DNA of 64,000 nt from Hemerocallis citrina (Eukaryota > Streptophyta > Magnoliopsida > Asparagales > Asphodelaceae). The DNA lies in assembly GCA_017893485.1 (NCBI GenBank), contig CM030363.1, forward strand, positions 113,579,073-113,643,072, written 5' to 3'. Each line of letters starts with the position of its first letter. Within the stretch, counting starts at the first letter, position 1. The position numbers were made by a program, and so were the translations under genes. A model generated the notes under the pieces. That model was not told the origin of the DNA and searched no databases. It saw nothing but the letters and a program-made list of their open reading frames with translations. This document shows, in pieces, positions 1-11,801 of this stretch.

Positions 1-1305
1 TTTTACAGGACAAATCTGGCCTCACAGACAAGTCTGAGTAGTCAACCACATGACTGTCATCTCTGATGTATTTCCTGAGCAGAGAAACATGGAATACATC
101 ATGGACACCTGCTAAAGCTGGCGGTAGCGTGAGTATGTAAGATACCTTGCCCACACGTTCCACAATAACGAATGAACCGATGAATCGAGGACTCTACTTG
201 CCTCCACCGCTGAAACGGATAACACCTTTCCAAGGCGATACCTTGAGGAACACATGCTTGCCTGCCTCAAACTCTAGAGGTCTCTGACGATAATCATCCC
301 ACCTCTTCTGCCGATCCTGAGCGGCTTGCAATTGGTTGCGGGTCTGAGCCACGGCATCAACTGTCTTCGTGATCAACTTAGGACCTAAAAGCTTCCTCTC
401 GCCGATATCATCCCAACAGACCGGCGATCTACACTTGCGCCCATACAAAGCTTCGAATGGAGCAGCCTTGAGACTCGCCTGGTAACTATTATTTTATAAG
501 AGAACTTCGCCAAGTGAAGATCCTCCCACGAACCTCCAAACTGAAGAACGCAGGATCTCAACATATCTTCTAGGGCCTGAATTATCCTTTCTGACTACCC
601 ATCCGTCTGAGGACAGAATGCTGTACTGTAGCTCAACTTAGTACCCAAGCTCCTCTGCAAACTCTCCCAGAACTGAGACCTGAATGTCGAATCTCTATCC
701 GATACGATGCTGACAGGAACTCCATGCAGACGAACAACCTCCTGAATGTACTGCTCAGCCAAACTCTCCGTGGATAGACCCACACAGAAAGGAATGAAGT
801 GATCACACTTCGTCAGCCGATCCACTATCACCCAGATAGCATTATGACCTTTAAGACTCCTCGGCAAAGCTGTCATAAAGTCCATCGTGATATTCTCACA
901 CTTCCATTTAGGGATAGGAAGGGGTTGCAAAAGTCTTGCGGTCCTCTGATGCTCCGCCTTCACCTGCTGACAGATTAGGCACTGGGCGACGAATCGAGCC
1001 ACATCCCGCTTCATACCATGCCACCAGAAATGCTGTTTCAAGTACCTGTACATCTTGGTACCACCACGATGAATAGAATATGGGGACTGATGAGCTTCCT
1101 CGAGTAGCTTCTGCCTGACTTCTCCTCTAGGTACACACAACCTAGAGCCAAACCGAAGCGACCCATTAGCATGGACGACCAAATCAAATCTCAAACCAGC
1201 TTCTACATCACTCCGAAACTCTTGCAATTGCTGATCACTCCCTTGAGCTGCCTTGATCTGCTCAACCAAGGAAGATTGCAACTGCAACAACATAACCTGC
1301 CAATC
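1..1305 (-). pseudogene. pol: Integrase and chromodomain, element 1 first copy (broken)
   Basis: A 232-codon frame (595-1293) holds the HHCC zinc motif (His 68 and 75, Cys 105 and 108) and the catalytic Asp residues 138 and 199. It ends at a TAG (595-597) right after QTDG, just before the third catalytic residue. The next part (194-448) begins RKCRSPVCWDDIGERK and stops at 194-196. The chromodomain side runs off the window start. Unlike the second copy, the zinc-motif Gln codon (CAG) is intact here, so that later stop arose after duplication. Confidence 0.92.
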
Positions 1306-1863
1306 TCATCCGGGAAGCAACACCTCCAACTCCAGCCTCCTTATGTCCGCCACTAGCTCCTTCTGTTGAGTGAGGAACATAGCAGCAGGCCTTCGACTCA
1401 AAGCATCCGGCATCGAATTTACTCTGCCCGGGAGATACTGCAAATTGATGTCCAAGTCTGCCATCAATTCCATCCATCTCCTCTGCCTCATGTTCAACTC
1501 CTTCTGCATGAACACATACTTGAGGCACTTGTGACCTGTTAAAATCTCAACTCTATCCCCAAGCAAAAAGTGCCTCCACAACTTCAGGGCAAAAACCACA
1601 ACTGCAATTTCCAGAGCATGCGTAGGATAGTTCTTCTCATGAGGTCTCAACTGCCTCGATGCATAAGCGACAACCCTGCCTTGCTGCATCAGCACTGCTC
1701 CCAGACCTCTCCCCGAAGCATCACAATGGATCACAAAACCACCCGAACTGTCAGGTATAGTCAGCATAGGCGCTGACGTTAACCGACGCTTCAACTCGGC
1801 AAAAGCTTCATCACAAGCTTCATCCCAGACAAACTTCTGCTCATTCCTGGTCAAACTGGTCAA
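1306..1863 (-). pseudogene. pol: RNase H, element 1 first copy (broken)
   Basis: Same domain as 40840-41397, with HCDAS, HALE and the LTGHK substitution of the third acidic residue. Here the following codon is Cys (HKCLKYVF) instead of Ser. It ends in the shared TGA at 1306-1308 and is separated from RT by the stop at 1888-1890. Confidence 0.92.
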
Positions 1864-1887
1864 GGGTCCAGCGATATTGGAGAAATC

Positions 1888-2886
1888 CTAAACGAACTTC
1901 CGATAGTAACCAGCCAAACCAAGGAAACTCCGCACCTCTGGAACAGACTTCGGAATAGGCCAATCCTTGACCGTAGAAACCTTCGATGGATCCACAGAAA
2001 CACCAGCACCCGAAATAATGTGGCCAAGAAAAGCAACCCGATCCAGCAAGAACTCACACTTATCGAGCTTCCCAAACAGCTGGTTCTCCCTCAAGGTCTG
2101 CAGAACCACCTTCAGATGCTCAGCATGATCTGCCCTATTCCGTGAGTACACCAATATGTCGTCGATGAAGACCATGACAAACTGATTCAAGAACGGCGAA
2201 AACACACAGTTCATCAAACTCATGAACACAACCGGTGCATTAGTCACTCCGGAAGACATCACCAAGAACTCGTAAAGCCCATACCTCGTTCGGAACACCA
2301 TTTTCGGAACATCCTCTGACTTCACCCTGACTTGATGATACTGGGAACGAAGATCTAACTTCGAGAACACCGAAGCACCTCCCAGTTGGTCAAACAAATC
2401 GTCAATCCTCGGCAATGGATGCCGATTCTTGACAGCAACATTGTTCAACTCCCTGTAGTCAATGCAAAGCCTGCGGCTTCCATCCTTCTTGCTGACAAAC
2501 AGAACAGGGGCTCCCCAAAGTGAAATACTAGGTCTGACAAAACCCTTATTAAGCAGCTCCTGAACTTGCACCTTCAGTTCTGCCAATTCAATCGGCACCA
2601 TACGATACGAACTCTTGGAAATAGGGGTCGTACCTGGCTGAACATCAATGCGGAACTCCACATCTCGGACTGGCAGCAGACCGGGCAATTCCTTGGGAAA
2701 CACATCAAGGAAGTCCCGCAATACTAAGGGTGCAACAACCCCATCAGAACTCAGCAACACAAAAGAAACAGCCTTGGGGTCCATCGAGTTCTTGGCACGC
2801 CCTGACGATGTCTCACCCGCATGGAAAACAAACTTTAGTTGACCAGAGAGCCTGAAAGTCGCCTTCTTCTCCCGAAAATCAATCAC
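1888..2886 (-). pseudogene. pol: Reverse transcriptase, element 1 first copy (broken)
   Basis: Same RT as 41422-42438, with [11 protein letters not shown] and FIDDILVYS intact. The counterpart reads MSLGVTNAP, while this copy reads MSSGVTNAP, so a normally conserved Leu in the palm is Ser here. The PR-RT boundary stop is at 2905-2907 and the terminal stop at 1888-1890. Confidence 0.95.
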
Positions 2887-2904
2887 GGCATAGGAAACAC
2901 CCAG

Positions 2905-3170
2905 CTAGTCCATGCCCAGAATGACATCGAAACCGAAATTAGGAATCACAATTAAATCAGCCGAGAACACCACACTACCAATCAGCAACGGGCTCTGCTT
3001 GCAAACCCTAGAACAGACAACGAAACCTCCACCTGTGGTGATGTCCCAAGCTGCGGGAATAGCATCGCTAGCCAAACCATAATGATCGACAAAGCGAGAA
3101 GAAATAAAAGAGTGGGTAGCACCTGAATCAAACAACACATGAGCTGGAAGAGAGAAGACTAAAATCACAC
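2905..3170 (-). pseudogene. pol: Aspartic protease, element 1 first copy (broken)
   Basis: It contains LFDSGATHSFIS and ends at GMD with a stop (2905-2907). The start at 3170 follows the predicted splice acceptor. Small differences from the second copy (FGFDVILGMD against SDFDVILGMD) lie near the end. Confidence 0.87.
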
Positions 3171-3299
3171 CTAGAAGAAGATCAAACAAAGAATAAGGGG
3201 CTAGCAGGATATATACACGAATAATTGTACAAAGGAGAAAAAACAACAACATGTAGAAAACTGAAATAAAGAAAAGAAAATACAACTACTGTGATATAC
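3171..3299 (-). other. Putative gag-protease intron, first copy
   Basis: The donor (G|GTATATC), pyrimidine-rich end and acceptor (TTCTTCTAG|GTG) match 42705-42833. The one difference I noticed in the body (near 3266) does not touch the splice signals. The in-frame stop it would remove is at 3286-3288. Confidence 0.7.
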
Positions 3300-4501
3300 C
3301 TACAACCACTCTAATAGCAACTTCCGCTTCCTCGGGGTTCAGGTATAAGCCTGACCACGACCTCCAACCAGACCTCCTCTAGGAGCCATACGCCTCTGAT
3401 CAAAGACTTGCCTCTGCGGAGGAAGAGACGGCCTACCCTGACTACACGTCGGCACTCCTAGCTGAGCAGCACTAGCAACCGGTGCTGGAGCTCTATTCCT
3501 CGGACAGTCACGAACCATATGCTCACTGCTCCCACACACTAAACACAGACAGTTGGACATCCTGCAGTCTCACTGTGAATGCCCAGTCTTATGGGAGTAG
3601 CTACAAGTCTCAACATTCCTCGGGATAATAGGTGCGTACGGCTGTGCTCTCATAGGAGGGGGCAGAACTGACCTTCGAATAGGTCTTCCGGAAGGCTGAG
3701 CTGCAACAGGGTGCGAAACAGTCCTCTGAGGAACACTAGACCTGCTGAGATTCTGCTATTGGATCCGAGCCGCATCCAGAACATCGGAATAAGCACGAAG
3801 CCGAAGAGCAGCCAAACGATCTTGGAGGGGAAAGCTCAAGCCCGACTGAAATCGACTAGCCCGAGCCTCACTAGTGGCAACAAGGGTAGGGGCGAAGCGA
3901 CTGAGCCGAGTAAACTCTACAACATACTCGTCCACGGAATGGTTTCCGTAATTAAGATAATGCTCAAATTAATTCCGTCACAAGTGAAGTAGGCAGCAAC
4001 AAATGACATTTAAGAACATTATCTAACTGACCTGAGTTTGGGAAACAAACTGTCGCTCCATCTCTTTCTTGGTGACACTGGAAAAGAACTTCTTCATGAA
4101 ACTCTCAGAGAAAGTGGCCCACTCAATGGGTCACGGCATCCTTTAGGATTCAACCCGCCACCAGATATGAGTGAGATCCATCAATTGGATGTGAACCACA
4201 TCCACACGATCTGCCTCGGCAACACGAGCGGCAACCAGGAGTTGCTCCGTCCGGATAAGCCATTGCTCGGCCTCCAACAGCAACTCAGTACCCGAAAACT
4301 TATCCGGTCCGCTACTGTACCAGGCCTAGGTGGCAGAGCACTATGTGCAGGTCTAGTAACGTTCCCATTGGCTGCCAAAGTGGCTCTCATCGACTCATTG
4401 TGCTCCTGCTGAAGAGCCATAATCTGCTGGATCGTCTGGAGAATGGTAGCGTTGTCTGGCTACCCATCCCCTGAGCGAGAAGAAGAATTCCCATGAGCCA
4501 T
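3300..4501 (-). pseudogene. gag: Gag, element 1 first copy (broken)
   Basis: It starts at ATG 4499-4501 and has the same CCHC knuckle (CLVCGSSEHMVRDC). Beyond the shared stops (4460-4462, 4131-4133, 3570-3572), this copy has a private 1-nt deletion near 3344, which throws the nucleocapsid out of frame before the predicted splice donor. It also has a private TAA at 4143-4145. Confidence 0.85.
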
Positions 4502-4692
4502 AGCCTGAAACACGATCAAAGATAGTCAGTACCCAAATTACATGTTGGTTATTATACAAATATTCATGTGATTATCGTGGTGTGCAAATCACTGAGTTAA
4601 CCCGGCTAGAGCCAAACTCGACTAATATATCAATTAAAGCCAAACCTTCACAAAGTCGGTTACATTTGACTGATATATTATCCAAAATCTAG

Positions 4693-4704
4693 GCTCTGAT
4701 ACCA
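4693..4704 (-). other. Primer-binding site, element 1 first copy
   Basis: TGGTATCAGAGC on the minus strand, identical to the site at 44228-44239, complementary to initiator tRNA-Met. Confidence 0.95.
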
Positions 4705-4714
4705 CTAAAAATCC

Positions 4715-6307
4715 TGTCATGCCCAGCTTCCCAAAATACAGAATACGAGCACGTAACGTAGGCCCAACGAATGATATAAACACCATCCATAAGCCGTATC
4801 AGACTAACTCAGCAATAAGAACAACAAAATACAACCACGCAAGAAATATAACCACATGAATCAATGATAAATTCCAATAATAAATGAAATAATCCAACAA
4901 TATAAATATCCAATAATTGGGATCAAAACAAACTACCGGTCATAAAGCCCAAAAACAAAGTACAAGTCATAACAATGTTCAAGAAAATAAATCTAGCAGC
5001 AAATAAATCTAAGCAGCGCTGACTGGTTCCATCTTTAGAAACGTTGCTCGCCAATTCCTTCGGGAACAGATCCTTCAGTACCTGTAAAATTTTGATCTAA
5101 GAAGAAAGAAAAGAGTGTCCTTAGTGCAAATCGTGTGCAGCAAGTAGAGAAAACAGAGGATAAAGGAAAACATGTATATCAAATAATAGGGACATGGTCA
5201 AAGACAAAGAACAAAACAAAGACAGACAATAATATCAAAGGTGTACAATAATCACGCATGTAATAAGTGATGTCAAGTCAAGATCAAGAATGATATGCAG
5301 GTTATTAAGTATTGTATTAATCTATCTAGTGCACGTACTACTGCATCCCATTCCACAGGTTCGACGTAAGCACAGTGATCGTTTTAGACCAATGGTGAAT
5401 TCACAGATCGTGTACTCGGCATTGATAACAATAATTTACAATCATGAATCATCAATAATTCATTGCAATCAATACTCCTCCTTCCAAGACAATACAATAT
5501 AACGATGAGGCCTTACCGAGTATATTTCCCGATCGTTCGCTACCAAGTCTACCCATAATACCCCGGATTGTTAATAGTTTATTTTCATCCTATGTGAGCA
5601 AGCCAGAGGGTGTCAATATTGTATAATACTAATTGTGTCTAATTCTATTTGCTACAGACAAAGATGTGGCAAACACATCAAATAAGCACAATTCACATAA
5701 GCAGGATAGCATGACCTTGCTGTACTAAAATACAGATTAAAACCACTACAAAATAGCAAATTTGAATCCGCCGGGAGGTCTAGAAAGTAGACTTCCACAC
5801 AGTTCTAGAGAATATAATTAAGGCATATAAATGATACAGGAACTAGGGTGAAAAATCTATTCTCTTCAGTTTTTATGTTCAGGCTACATGCAGTAAGTTG
5901 TGTTCAACTAATTATTTTAGGTCAGAGAACTCATTAATAAAATCTATAAAAATTCAGGGAAGTACATATAAATGTCTAGGTCCAGCCTAATTTATTTCAG
6001 ATTTTTCTTTTACTGTTAACAGGATAAAATAAAAAATAGATTAGCAATGTGGGTTCTGGGTATCGGTTTTGGCTCTAAAAAGAGAAAAATGAATGCAATG
6101 AGATGAGACGAACGTAAAGGAGAACAAATCAGACTCAAAATAGAAAGAGCGAAATTTGTAAACAAAATAGTATTCAACCAAAGAACACAGATCGATCAAG
6201 AGAGAACAAAAGAACCCAAGAAAAAACAAAATACACTATAACAAATGGATCCAAATACAATAATCAAAAGAAAACAAAATACAGCAAAACCGAAAATAGG
6301 GCTTACA
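4715..6307 (-). repeat. Element 1 5' LTR, first copy (internally deleted)
   Basis: Same 1593-bp LTR as 44250-45842, ending CTTACA at 6307 and followed by the exact GTTAA target duplication. It has the same internal loss of the TATA-containing part. About 4505-4690, between gag and the PBS, is untranslated leader with no other feature seen. Confidence 0.88.
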
Positions 6308-6312
6308 GTTAA

Positions 6313-6835
6313 TGATGGTGGTAGTGCAGGGCTGAGGAAGGGAGATGAAAGGCGACAGGTTTGGGAAAGAAGTAGAGCGTGGAAGGAGAGAGGTGACCGC
6401 TGTAAGGGTAAGGTTGCACAGTATAAATAGGGTTAGGGTTAGGTTAGTATATATAGAGAATAATTAGGATATTGGGTTTGGGTAATGCGTTATCAGGTTT
6501 CGAATTGAGATCCACTAAGGATAAGGGTTTAAAGGGTTTGAATTCAATAGGAAAAATTATAGGGTTTTGGGTTTAAATCCAATAGGGGAAAAGAATAAAT
6601 AAATAATAAAAATAAGATTAATAAATGGACTAATTGGGGATATCAATACACAAAATTTGAATAGGATGAACAACAAAATCTTCAGCATAAAAAATTAAAT
6701 ATATTGGGAGATAAAAATTGAGTTGAAAGAAAATAATAAATTCTATTATTAAATGAACAAATTACAGGGATTCAGAGATAAAATAAACAACTAACAATAC
6801 TAGTAAAAATACAGTAACTGAAAACACGGGTTACA
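6313..6835 (-). repeat. End fragment of element 2 3' LTR (first copy)
   Basis: Right-hand remainder of the LTR into which element 1 inserted. It ends ACGGGTTACA and is followed by a polypurine-tract complement. In sense orientation it is the promoter-proximal part, with TATATATAC near 6447-6454. The AGGGTTAGGGTTAGG run at 6426-6440 is a short motif next to the TATA region, not telomere. A small G-rich open frame (6245-6430) spans the insertion joint, so it is not a gene. Confidence 0.8.
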
Positions 6836-7411
6836 AATCCTACCTACCTTACAAGAAGAATTTCGTTCTCGAAATTTACACAAGTGTTAGGTAGGGTAAC
6901 CCCGAAAGGAGAAGAAAACAAAAGAAGCTACTCGAATAGATGAGGGAACTTTTGCCGGATTTCCTCCTCCAACTCCCAAGTCGACTCACCTGGCGAGTGA
7001 GGATTCCAAGAAACTCTAACCAGTTTGATGACTCTATTCTTCAATACCTTCTTTCGTCGGTCTAAGATAGAGACTGGTTGAATCTCGTAGGACAAGTCCT
7101 GCCTCACGGACAACCCCTAGTAGTCGATCACATGACTGTCGTTCGTGATGTACTTCCTGAGCTGGGAGACATGGAATACATTTTGTACACCAGCCAGTGT
7201 CGGGGATAGAGCGAACCTATAGGCCACCTTTCCCACTCGCTCCATAACATCGAACGACCCAATAAACTGGGGACTCATCTTGCCCCCACCACCAAGCGGA
7301 TAGCGCCTCTCCATGACGACACTATGATAAACACATGGTCGCTTGCTTCGAACTCCAAAGGCCTTCGATGAGTATCTGCCCACTTCCTCTGCTTATCCTG
7401 AGCAGCCTGCA
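6836..7411 (-). pseudogene. pol: Element 2 integrase C-terminus and chromodomain (first copy)
   Basis: Minus-strand end of a second chromovirus pol. It shows GGGGKMSPQFIGSF, VFHVSQLRKYI and a chromodomain with VLKNRVIKLVRVSW and STWELEEEI, ending at 6928-6930. It is clearly related to element 1 but distinct. A private TAG at 7114-7116 splits this copy, while the second copy has TCG there. Upstream, around 7300, the frame shifts. At 7411 the coding sequence is cut by a solo LTR and resumes at 10372. Confidence 0.9.
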
Positions 7412-10366
7412 TGTCATGCCCCGCTTCCTAAAAGGAATACAGAATACGGGTACGCGACACAAGTCCAGCAAATGGCTTTCACCATCATAAGTTGCAGGAT
7501 CTTTACAACATATACAAGAATAAATAAGATATATATAAGAGGAATAGTCAACCGCACATGCATAACTGAATTAATATAGTCAACAAGATTACTTGAAATA
7601 AGAATACTAAATCTCAAATAATCAAATCTATAACAAAATACAAGTCTGGAACAAAGCGCCCAATACAAAATAATCCATGTAACTAGTTACAATTATTCGA
7701 ATTAAGAAACAAGAATAAATAAATGTAGCAAGAATCCAACTAGAATCTTTCATCACCTACTCCATCGGGCAGCTGGTCACCGAAGTCTGCAAGTGACAAA
7801 TTTGCAGGAAGAGGAAAGAGAAAACAAATGCCCGTCAATGCAAATTACGGGCCGATTGTATTGTAGGCAACAAGTACACGAAAAATAAATAGATAAGAAT
7901 AGAGTAACAATGGAAGCAAATATAGAAGTAACATGAAAAGATGTCATAGCAGATAGAGCAACTAACTCTAAATCAAGAACAAGAACAAATAGATGGCAAG
8001 ATAAACGGGTGCAAGTGGCATGTAACAAGTGTCAAGTATCATGCGAATGAGTAACGAGTAACAAGTGTCAAGTATCAAGTACCATGTACAAGTAACAAGT
8101 GTCAAGTTATCATGTTATTCTCAAGTCTTGTGTTTATTCCTAACTAGGTAGTACTTCATATGTCCCAAATTTTACCACATGGTTGCTATATTCATATAAG
8201 TTGCGTTTTAGATTTCATAGCGGATCATAGAGGGCAGTGTACTCAGGGACAAGTATCAAGTATCGAGTATCAAGCATCGAGTATGAAACATCGAGTATCA
8301 CGTGTCAAGTGTCAAGTGTCAAGTGTGCAAATAAATTCCCTAGTATGTCTATTATCAGCAAATAATATTTCATAATATTCCAACATATATAGTATAGTCA
8401 AATAAATTAGAGAAACAGCAAGATACAGCAAATTTGTGAATGTGAAATTCTTGACACAGCAGTACTAAAACTGCGATAGATTACAAAGTATAACTCGAAA
8501 TCCAAATCCGTCAAAAGGGTGATAAAATATATACAGTAGGCTATATTTTATCTTCACAAAGTGTTTACCAATAGCAACTAGAATTAGGTTGAAATTATGC
8601 TTTTTTACTAACAGCATGAAATTCTGAAAATATAGTAGTTTTTCACAAGCATAGAATAGTTTATAAATGACATCAAATAAATCTAGAAAAATTTAGGGTT
8701 AATCCCAGTCAAGTCTAGTCATACCCAGAAAAATATTAGATCCAAATCTTACCCTTGACATCAGTTTAGAAATGAATAACTACACAGAATTCACATAAAA
8801 TAGAATCTGAAATTCTCAACACATCCGTGGCAAAATAGCAATAACTCGCAACTCACAAATCGAAACTGCGATTTGTCGAAAATTCTAGAAAATAGACAGC
8901 GAGATCTACGATTTATATTCACAAATTAGTTTCATTTAATGACCTTAAAAGAGTCTAAAATACAGAAACAAAACGAGCCAATAGCAAAAACAGAAATCTC
9001 TTCTTATGCATTAAATCAAATAGTTCATGTGCCCAAATCCAAATTATGACAAAATACAAAACATGGTATAATAGATTTACAAGCCAACATGGTATGGGTG
9101 TTTCACAAATCTACCACAAGAGATTAGAACTAACACATCAAGCATGCAACAAGGGTTCAACATATCATGAATCACGAACATCATACATACATGCATCAAG
9201 TCTAGATTATTTCTAAATTATTTTTCATGTCGTGTGTGTAAAAAATATGATGACTACGGATGGATCAACAAATAGAGACAAGATCTAATAAGGATTTTCA
9301 AAGGGATGAATCGAGAAACAAAGGTCACACTACAGGCGGTATTTAGTACTTATATATACAACAACAAAAAATACAAGTTACTTTCCTTGTCATTGACGAT
9401 GGATCTGACGAGGAAATGGGAATAACGGGAATAGGTTTCTGGGCACAAACACAATACCACGAACGAAACATGAACGAGATGCACAAGAGAATCACGATCA
9501 CCACGAACACAATAACACGAACCCAATGCTCTAGATCTAACATGTGCACACAAAAGAGAGAGAGTGCAGCCGGGTGCACCGCAGAAGGGGACGACGGCGG
9601 CGGAACACCACGACGACAACAAGGGGGGTCAACGCGACGGGGCTGGCGATGGCGCTGGCTGCTGCTGGTGCTGGCACTGGTCGTTGCTACTATTGACTTT
9701 GGAAAGAGAAGGAAGAGGAGAGGGTGGCGCTTCTGCTGGGATTTGCTGGGTGGCGTGACTGGAGGTCACGAGTAGGCACCGGCGATGGGGGGGTGCGGCA
9801 AGCGGAGGTAGGCCGGAGGTCGGGGTAGGGAACACCGAAGAGAAAAGATGAGAGAGATAATATTAGGGTTAGGGTTTGGAGATAGAAATTGTATGCATGA
9901 ATAACAAAATTTTGTTGGGGATTATAATGAGAGATTTTGGCAAGTTGTGATTTGGAGAATCAGGAGAATAGGGGGAAATATATGATTTATCTGTTAGGGA
10001 ACATGAAGAAATATCTGGGGAAGACTGGGTTAAAGAAATAGGCATTGGGTTGCAAGTTAGGATCCAATAGGATGGGTATGGGGGTTCAATATTGTATATT
10101 AGGTAGAAAACCAGATGCAACAAGGAAGAGTTCAAATAAATAGGAAATTAAGCCATGAAGTGCAACAATTTAGAACAATAAATCATCCAGAGACAATAAT
10201 CGGCAGACAAATGAATCTCAAAAGAATCAAACAAATAGATGAACATATAAATACTGGAAAGAAGATCAAATACATGGTTCAGGAAAAGAAAGAGTACAAA
10301 TAGATATAATACACTGAAAGAAAGAATACAGTACAAGAATACAGAAAAAGGGATACAGGAGTTACA
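7412..10366 (-). repeat. Solo LTR, family 1 (2955 bp), in element 2 integrase
   Basis: It starts TGTCATGCCCCGC and ends GGAGTTACA, with the 5-bp target duplication CTGCA at 7407-7411 and 10367-10371. The flanking integrase sequence rejoins across it, so it is a single LTR left by recombination between the two LTRs of a full element. It includes a stretch of short imperfect AAGTGTC/AAGTATC repeats (about 8015-8110 and 8248-8325). It also has a GC-rich leader-like part (9540-9840) whose reading frames look compositional. Confidence 0.92.
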
Positions 10367-10371
10367 CTGCA

Positions 10372-10546
10372 AATGCTTCCTGATCTGAGTCATGACATCA
10401 ACTATCTTCGTGATCAACTCAGGCCCCAAAAGTTTCCTCTCGCCGATGTCATCCCAACAGACCGGAGATCTACACTTGCACCCATACAGAGCCTCAAATG
10501 GTCCTGCCTTGAGAATCGCCTGATAACTGTTATGAGAACACGACTA
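10372..10546 (-). pseudogene. pol: Element 2 integrase, middle fragment
   Basis: The minus strand encodes RSPVCWDDIGERKLLGP and following residues, colinear with the piece ending at 7411 and homologous to element 1 at about 325-490. The frame is cut again at 10546 by another LTR. The rest of element 2 (catalytic core, RT, gag, 5' LTR) is not found in the window. Confidence 0.85.
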
Positions 10547-11737
10547 TGTCACACCCCGTTTCCCAAAAATACGGAACACAATCACGTAACATTGGCCCAG
10601 TGAATGACTTGCGTCATCCATATGATGTTTACTCATTCAATTCAACAATATAAACAATACAAAGTAATTGCACAGGCAATAATAAGAACCACATGAATAA
10701 TAATACTTGGAATAAGACAATATGAAATATCCAAATACAATAATCCAATATCTGGAAACAAATAATATTATCCATGTCATAAGCCCAATACAATAATAAA
10801 CCCAATCACAATAATAATAAGTCTCAATACAATAATTTCAATGAAATAACATTCGGCTAGAAAGCATTAAATCTTTAGAAAGCTTGTTCTCTAATTCCTA
10901 CAGGTAATTCTCCATGATCACCTGCGAGCACTTCATCTAAAAAGAGAAAAAAATTGTCCTTGGAGCAAGTCATGGACAGTAAGTACAGAAAGCAAGGAAA
11001 CAATGGAATAACGATATAGCAATGAATTCAATGGATAAATAGGAATCAATATCAAGGGATGATAGCAATAATCAATATCATGGTAATCGATTCAATGGTT
11101 ATATATGATAATTCAAAATTCGATGTCAATGTTCAATGATCGATGTCATTAACACTTAGACAATATTCGATATCAATAGAATCAATGATGTACAATATAC
11201 AATGTCGATGTTGTGTCAATTCTTAAGTCTATTAATCATTTTAATCCTAACTAATGCACGTATTACTTCATCACAAAACTACAGGTTCGATGCATACAAT
11301 CAATTTTGTTTAGACTTAAGTGGAAAATTCTATAGATCATGTACACGGCACGATAACAATAATCGCAACAATGGAGCACACTGGTTGGCACAATAACAAT
11401 AAAACAATACACGATGAATTTGGATACTGTAGTCAGTAATCCAACAATAAATTGATAACGATAACACTAAACGACACACATTATTTTGGAAAACATGGTC
11501 CACACTTTCGAGTAAAGTCACTATATTATCAACTACTCCAGTCACTCCCTTAAATTCCGGCTTGTTAATTATTTTATCGATGCAACAATACATTATGCAA
11601 TTTAGAGACATTTGATGAATAATAGTAACAATATGAGAACAATAGGATGATAACTTTGGATGGAACAGATAGAATGATGACAATAGCACATTAGGATCAT
11701 GCAATGCAACACATACACTTCAATTCTTGCAATACAA

Positions 11738-11801
<64 letters not shown>

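Larger units (their letters stand above)
1..6307 (-). mobile_element. Element 1, first copy (3' end cut by window edge)
   Basis: This is the same insertion as 36249-45842, seen from the chromodomain region to the 5' LTR (4715-6307). The right-hand target duplication here is GTTAA (6308-6312), identical to the left-hand GTTAA kept at 36244-36248 and 61080-61084, which confirms one insertion event later copied. The 3' LTR would lie left of the window. Confidence 0.95.
1..9883. repeat. Segmental duplication block A (first copy)
   Basis: This block is near-identical to 39535-49431, at a constant offset of about 39535 and with roughly 1% mismatches by eye. It holds most of element 1, the tail of the element 2 3' LTR and pol, and most of a nested solo LTR. 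The left edge is the window edge, so the true start is unknown. The right edge is set only by the N gap in the other copy. The copies have decayed separately: this one has a 1-nt deletion in gag near 3344 and extra stops at 4143-4145 and 7114-7116. Confidence 0.97.

Noticed and set aside
6426..6445. AGGGTTAGGGTTAGG, resembling telomere repeats
   Set aside because: It has only two to three units, the plant telomere unit is TTTAGGG, and it lies beside the LTR TATA region. It is more like a telo-box-type promoter motif.
8015..8325. CRISPR-like regular short repeats
   Set aside because: The units are 7-8 bp, imperfect and without unique spacers, in a eukaryotic LTR.
9416..9775. Plus- and minus-strand frames rich in Gly/Arg or Cys/Leu near 9343-9835
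   Set aside because: They fall in the GC-rich part of the solo LTR and differ between the two copies through indels that shift frames, so nothing indicates coding.
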